A DNA stretch of 64,000 bases, from assembly GCF_003946675.1 (NCBI RefSeq), contig NZ_RHOT01000005.1, forward strand, positions 32,845-96,844, given 5' to 3'. The position numbers and the translations under genes were made by a program. Shown piece by piece: positions 59,810 through 64,000 of this stretch (its first letter is position 1; each line of letters starts with the position of its first letter). Source of the stretch: Lapidilactobacillus gannanensis (GTDB taxonomy: Bacteria > Bacillota > Bacilli > Lactobacillales > Lactobacillaceae). A model generated the notes under the pieces. It ran no database searches. It worked only from the letters and a program-made list of their open reading frames with translations, and was not told where the DNA came from.

Positions 59810-60594
59810 CAGTCCTCCTTTTCAGTTGACGCCGGTTGATAGTGATAATAATGATAATTGTTAGTCTGACTGCGCTTGACCATCGCTTGTGCCACCTGAT
59901 CTCGTAATTGCCGCTGTTGTTCAACCCGAGTTAACGTTTGATCAGCACTAAAAGGGCCGTCTAAATAGACTGTTCTTTTCGGCTTCTGTCGCCAATGCCG
60001 CTGTTGATAAGTTACCGTCATCGCGAAGACGGGCGCTGGGGTTGTCGTCGGATAATGAAACGCCGCAATTGGCAGTGGCCGAATTTTGGTGTAGTATGGC
60101 CAAACATGAGCCTCAGGATAAATCAAGACGGCTTTCCCCTGTTGGATAGCCACCGCCAAACCTTTTTGAAAATTAATAAATTGTTGCCGACCCTGAGGCA
60201 GCGGAACTGCCCCACCAGCCGCCAAAATTCGGCGTAATCCTGGTAAACCCCAGTTTGCTGGACTGGCAATAATCCAAGGTCGCCGCCGACCCAACACCAT
60301 AAAAGCCAAAAAAGCGTCACCCATCGTCTGTGTATGATTACTATATAAATAGATACCTTGCTGTTGGGCTTGTCGCAGCACTTGCCGATTCTCGACGTGA
60401 AGATGCAAAACTAAGTGTTGATAGCCATAGGAAAAAAGTCGCAACCATGGCCGTAATAACCAACTACGAAGTTTTGGTCCCCAGCGAACACGTTGATAGT
60501 CAAAATCAGCAGGTAATTGCACCGCTTGGTGGGGACTAGTCACAAAATCATCTTGAAATGTCTGATAATAGTAAACTGTTTTTTTAGCTGTCAT
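59809..60594 (-). CDS. Acyltransferase of the PlsC-like superfamily
   Basis: This 261-residue protein has a 1-acylglycerol-3-phosphate acyltransferase-like domain (about 60-235). The catalytic block reads YSNHTQTMGDAF, where Asp comes six residues after His rather than five (HxxxxxD). GGAVPLPQGRQQF and VLIYPEAHVWPYYTKIRP are the further motifs. It begins 2 bases after the TetR stop with only a weak ribosome site, so translation is likely coupled. It is distinct in sequence from the acyltransferase at 57126. Confidence 0.83.
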   Translation of the reverse strand: MTAKKTVYYYQTFQDDFVTSPHQAVQLPADFDYQRVRWGPKLRSWLLRPWLRLFSYGYQHLVLHLHVENRQVLRQAQQQGIYLYSNHTQTMGDAFLAFMVLGRRRPWIIASPANWGLPGLRRILAAGGAVPLPQGRQQFINFQKGLAVAIQQGKAVLIYPEAHVWPYYTKIRPLPIAAFHYPTTTPAPVFAMTVTYQQRHWRQKPKRTVYLDGPFSADQTLTRVEQQRQLRDQVAQAMVKRSQTNNYHYYHYQPASTEKED

Positions 60595-60596
60595 TT

Positions 60597-61268
60597 TTAA
60601 GCCTGTTTTTCAGTTGGGTAGGCAATGCTACGATAAACATTTTCAGCAATCTGGGCCAAATCAGCTTTAAAATCATAATGTCGCTGCGGCGCAATATTAG
60701 TCACTAAAATAAAATAACCTAGTAATTGACTCACAAATGACTGCACAACATTTCGTAAAAACCGCCAAGCACGACCTTGCGCCTCAGGTTTAAGCCGCCG
60801 CCAAACCCGCTTAACTAATTGGTTCTGTTGCAATTGAAAGGCTTGTAAAACTTGTTGTTTAAATTCAACATCGGCTAAAAATTCTGAAAAAAGAATCAGC
60901 ATGACTTCTTTATTCTGATACATAAACTGAAATCTTTCCTGAGCAACCTCATTTAAGGTTTGTTGCAATTGATCAGTTGCAAACTGCTGTTGATCCAAAT
61001 GACGTAAAAATTCAGTGGCATAATTGGGAATTAAGTTTTCAGCAATTGGCGATGTGATTTGATGCAATAATTCATCCTTACTATGAAAATATTTAAACAG
61101 CACGGCCTGACTCACCCCTGCCTCTTCGGCAACGGCTTTGGTACTTGTCCGTGAGAAGCCGTCACGAGCAAATAATCGAATTGCCGCCGATAAAACTTTG
61201 CGCTGACTTAAAGGCATTTGAGCAACATCATACCAATGCTCCAAGTCAGTCACAATCTTCTCTGTCAA
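60597..61268 (-). CDS. TetR family transcriptional regulator, TTG start
   Basis: This 223-residue regulator has an N-terminal helix-turn-helix (about 20-65): RKVLSAAIRLFARDGF, TSTKAVAEEAGVSQAVLFKYFHSKDELL (as two blocks). The ligand-binding C-domain (about 75-215) is helical and hydrophobic. The start is TTG 61268, 7 bases after GAGGTGA. It is the first gene of the operon with two acyltransferases and two GT8s. A perfect palindrome (61291-61308) next to its promoter is the probable operator, so it should repress its own operon until a ligand binds. Confidence 0.92.
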   Translation of the reverse strand: MTEKIVTDLEHWYDVAQMPLSQRKVLSAAIRLFARDGFSRTSTKAVAEEAGVSQAVLFKYFHSKDELLHQITSPIAENLIPNYATEFLRHLDQQQFATDQLQQTLNEVAQERFQFMYQNKEVMLILFSEFLADVEFKQQVLQAFQLQQNQLVKRVWRRLKPEAQGRAWRFLRNVVQSFVSQLLGYFILVTNIAPQRHYDFKADLAQIAENVYRSIAYPTEKQA

Positions 61269-61290
61269 TCAGGTTCACCTCTTTCACTTT

Positions 61291-61308
61291 AGTGAGTAAC
61301 CACTCACT
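61291..61308 (-). promoter_or_regulatory. TetR operator candidate
   Basis: AGTGAGTAACCACTCACT is a perfect palindrome (7-bp arms, 4-bp centre) 22 bases upstream of the TTG start and just downstream of the -10, at the transcription start. Confidence 0.8.
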
Positions 61309-61309
61309 C

Positions 61310-61338
61310 ATTTTAGCAAAGCGACCAAGCAAATACAA
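61310..61338 (-). promoter_or_regulatory. Promoter of the TetR-acyltransferase-GT8 operon
   Basis: TTGTAT (61333-61338) and TAAAAT (61310-61315) with a 17-base spacer on the minus strand, directly followed by the palindromic operator. Confidence 0.75.
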
Positions 61339-61466
61339 TATTTTACTGATCAGCGACTAGTAATGCGCATTAGGTCTAAGCACTTCTCTACTTCGCTGCT
61401 AAGAGCTTAAGTAGAGTGGTTTCTCTAACGGACCCATTCTCTTAACTCGCATCATTTTTAACAACA

Positions 61467-61582
61467 GTGTGGGACCCAAGCAGTTAGTTGGTGAGCCTTA
61501 ACGTAAAACACCGAACAATCCAGGATTGCTCGGTGTTTTACGTTAAGCGGAATCGGTTGCTCTTTGAGCACACGTTTCAGCA
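61467..61582. repeat. P-family palindromic repeat, copy C
   Basis: It shares GTGTGGGAC-type start, GTGAGCCTTAACGTAAAA, CGTTAAGCGGAA(T)CGGTTGC and CACACGTTTCAGCA with copies A and B. The centre is a nearly perfect hairpin (GTAAAACACCGAACAATCC with its complement). It lies downstream of the surface-protein gene and may end its transcription. A second hairpin (CTCTACTT/AAGTAGAG, about 61386-61416) is nearby; the rest of 61339-61737 is empty. Confidence 0.75.
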
Positions 61583-61737
61583 GTTAAAATTATTTTATTT
61601 TTCGTAAAAGACTATGCTGATACTGCCACTTTAGATAGTCCTTAATTGACGCTTAAATCAGGACTAATTATCCTAATGATTATTGACTTGGCTAATCAGC
61701 AGATAACTCATTAAATCTAACAGCGCATCTTTAGAAA

Positions 61738-63740
61738 TTAAAGTTGTTTCTTCTTGGGCCATAAGCCAATGGCCAAAAAGCCAACTAATGCTAATCCGGC
61801 AATTGTTAGGAACGTTCCCTGTTTCTTTTCGCTAGTCTTTGGCAACATAACGCCAGCAGTTGATTTGGTAAGTATTGGCTTAGTATCAGCCGCGGTTGGT
61901 GTCGTGACCCGCTTGGTGGTAATGACTGCCGAAATAGGTGCGGCAGTCATTGAACTGCCTGTCTTCGGTAACATGATTTGGTCATCACTACTGAAACCTT
62001 CTTGGGTTGTCTGACTATCAGTTGTTTGATTTTCTGAATCAATTGGTGCGGTCGTTTGGCTACCAATATATTGATAAGTAACGGTAATTGTTTGATCACC
62101 ATCAGTAGCCTCAGGTGTTACCGCGCCAATATTGGTTTGATCAGCTTGATAATCGGCCAATATCGGGCTAGTAACTGCAGCAAAGGTACCATCAGCTTGC
62201 CAATCATCATATGAAACAGCGCCAGTAACTAAATCGGTTGTTTTATTACGAGTGAAATTAACGACTTGTTTTTGAGGACTGGGAGCTTGGCCAAGCCCAC
62301 CTTGCAAAACATAATCAATCGTACGTGTTGCTTGCTCACTTTCGGTTGCAGTGGTGAGATCATCGCCATAAACAACCTGATAATTATTTGCTTGACCAGC
62401 AATAAATTGGGCATTGACTGTCCCATCGCTGACCACATGGTAATTAGTCTTAGCCGGAATCGTGATATTTGGTAATTTATTACCAGATTCACCAGTGACT
62501 GTTTGTGCAGGAAACAGATCCACACCATTGGCGTCAACAAAATGAATTGTTGCCGCTACTTTCTTTTGTGCCACATAAATTGTTGGTTTGGCTACTTGTG
62601 TACTAATAATCTGCGCACCAGTCATCGTGGTACCCTTAGGATCGGTTTCAGTGCCACCAAGTATTGGATCAACTTGTTGCCACTTACCAGTATTCATATT
62701 ATTAGGATTGCTAGTATCGACTGCCGGATTTCCTAAACTAGCAGTTGAAAAGTCAACCACTTCAGGCCCAATCGTAATTTTTTCAAGACTAGTCAAGCCG
62801 GCTAAAGCATCGCTATTCCAATCAGTGGCATTTGAAGTATCAAAACTACTTAAATCAAGGCTTGTCAAAGATTCATCATTACGAAACATATCCCAGAAAT
62901 AAGTACCTTTACTAGTATCAAAGTGACTAACATCCAGTTGCGCTAACTCGTAGTCTTCTGCAAACAGCCAGCCAAAATCGGTCACCTTGCTAGTATTCCA
63001 CTTGGAAACATCAAGGGTCGTCACTGGCATATCACGAAAAGCATTATCCAAATCAACCATATTGCTAGTTTGCCAATTTGCCACATTTAATTTTTGAATC
63101 CCAGTACTTTCAAATGCACCCGATAAGGTAGTTACCTGGCTCACATCCCAGTTAGTTACATCAAGTGTTGCTAATTTGCTATCACCATAAAACATGTTGC
63201 GCATTGCCGTTACTTGGCCAACATCCCAATTTGCCACATCAACTGATTGTAATGATGGATCAGTCCAAAATAAACGATACATACTCGTGGCATTCGTGAC
63301 ATCAAGATTATTACCACCAACGACGGTCGTTAAATGCGGCAATAATGAAAAATATTGGGTTAAATTACCAGCACCAGCAGCTACTTTAACATTGGGTTCA
63401 ATAACAATTTTTTAATCATTGAACCTAAATAGGTCCAAGCTGCTGGCCGGGAACCTTCGGCATAAAACATGCCGGCATGGATTGTCAAAACGCCTTGACT
63501 GTCAATGTCCCATTTAGCAGCATCACTAGCTGTACCTAGTTGTCCTGACTCTAAAATTGTCGCTGCTCTAGCCACTGGTGCTGTTTGCTTAACTTGGGTG
63601 GTTGAATTTACATTGGGCGTCACATTGGTGGCTGCTTGAACTAAGCCACCTTGCACCAAAACAAACGAAGCCGTGGCAATCCCCATTACCATCCAACGCT
63701 TGCCGGCTTTATAAAGCTTAAACCGAACTTTCGTATTCAT
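61738..63740 (-). pseudogene. LPxTG surface protein with BspA-type repeats and MucBP domains, split by a frameshift
   Basis: Two adjacent frames make one protein. The first part (from ATG 63740) has a KxYKxGKxW signal peptide (KLYKAGKRW, residues 8-16, then a hydrophobic stretch to VQAAT). It runs into a stop after GSMIKKLLLNPMLK. In the -1 frame the sequence continues as KIVIEPNVKVAAGAG into the second part (61738-63342), which has five or more BspA/DUF285 repeats of about 23 residues (LDVSKWNTSKVTDFGWLF type), MucBP-like domains, and the C-terminal anchor LPKTS, a membrane helix and KKKQL. One missing A in a run of six (63408-63413) explains the break. It would be a mucus or host-surface adhesin. 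Confidence 0.88.
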
Positions 63741-63819
63741 ATATAATCATTCTCCCCAGAATAATTTTGAAATCTATGATTGTTTTAATAAATCCAGTAT
63801 AGTTCTAATTAATTTATTT

Positions 63820-64000
63820 CCCGAATTGTCAAATCAAGTGCAACACTTTCGACCTATTCTTAGTTATTGGTCTAGTTAATCGAAGTCTGGCAGGACTGCG
63901 ATTGCCGATTGATAGTTGAGAATCTTTCGTGGTCTTTGGTTCAGAGCGTTTTGGATTGCTTGAATCCCTGTTAAGGTCAATTGGCGCATTGAGCGGCCTT
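63820..64000 (-). mobile_element. Right end of an IS30-type insertion sequence
   Basis: The transposase tail (63876 onward) is followed by a short noncoding stretch with GAATTGTCAAATCAAGTGCA (about 63823-63842), which I take to be the terminal inverted repeat because it lies 25-50 bases past the transposase stop. The other end lies outside the window. The element ends about 80 bases upstream of the surface-protein start. Confidence 0.55.
63876..64000 (-). pseudogene. IS30-family transposase, C-terminal end cut by window edge
   Basis: The frame is open from the window edge to TAA at 63876-63878 and reads MRQLTLTGIQAIQNALNQRP, then RKILNYQSAIAVLPDFD. The NxRPRKxLxY-type ending is characteristic of IS30 transposases, close to the DDE domain end. 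Whether the complete element is functional cannot be seen from here. Confidence 0.65.

Noticed and set aside
62229..62540. 103-codon minus-strand frame
   Set aside because: It overlaps the surface-protein coding region in another frame and has no family marks.
63408..63413. Programmed -1 ribosomal frameshift as the normal mode of expression of the surface protein
   Set aside because: The run reads ATT AAA AAA TTG, not a standard XXXYYYZ slippery heptamer in frame, and no stimulatory stem is evident; kept only as one possibility.

Overview
The window looks like a chromosomal segment of a lactic acid bacterium of the family Lactobacillaceae. Evidence is the moderate GC content, strong AGGAGG-type ribosome binding sites, T-box leaders, cre and PerR-type operators, and gene orders typical of lactobacilli: infC-rpmI-rplT; nrdR-dnaB-dnaI; polA-mutM-coaE; ruvA-ruvB-queA-tgt-yajC-adhE; ecsAB/hit/yhaH/prsA. 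Almost every gene is on the minus strand. The exceptions are one small membrane protein (24350) and the hit-yhaH-prsA group (27599-29454). I see no rRNA, tRNA or CRISPR array.

Layout. 1-9000: an acetyltransferase cut by the window edge, a small unknown protein, a PTS transporter (NagE-like EIICBA) with its BglG-type antiterminator behind a cre and a leader terminator, an ABC-2 exporter whose ATPase lacks the Walker A lysine, a GT2 glycosyltransferase, and glycerate kinase with a GNAT enzyme. 9000-25400: housekeeping genes. infC starts at an AUA codon behind an attenuator-like leader, and thrS has a T-box. Primosome, NrdR, polA, mutM, coaE, murC, ytpR, ytpP and trmB follow. 25400-33000: EcsAB, HIT, YhaH-like protein and PrsA, then convergent ahpCF with a PerR-type box inside its promoter. 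33000-45500: orphan EIIA, argR-argS with a T-box, dinB, zwf, a GH31 alpha-glucosidase and adhE. 45800-57000: a HAD nucleotidase, yajC, tgt, queA, ruvBA, mutLS and ymdB. 57100-61350: a TetR-controlled cluster of two PlsC-like acyltransferases and two GT8 glycosyltransferases. 61700-64000: a KxYKxGKxW / BspA-repeat / MucBP / LPxTG surface protein split by a one-base frameshift, then the end of an IS30-type element.

The unusual content is mainly in the intergenic regions and the accessory cluster. There are three repeat families. P is a ~115-140 bp palindrome in three copies. M is a MITE-like element with inverted ends in two copies. S is a ~145 bp multi-hairpin element in three copies plus a remnant. 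One S copy sits inside an M copy, flanked by a 5-bp duplication that is present only once in the uninterrupted M copy, so S appears to have transposed. The TetR/acyltransferase/GT8 operon is the best candidate for an undescribed pathway, possibly an acylated glycolipid or other envelope glycoconjugate. Its product cannot be told from sequence alone.
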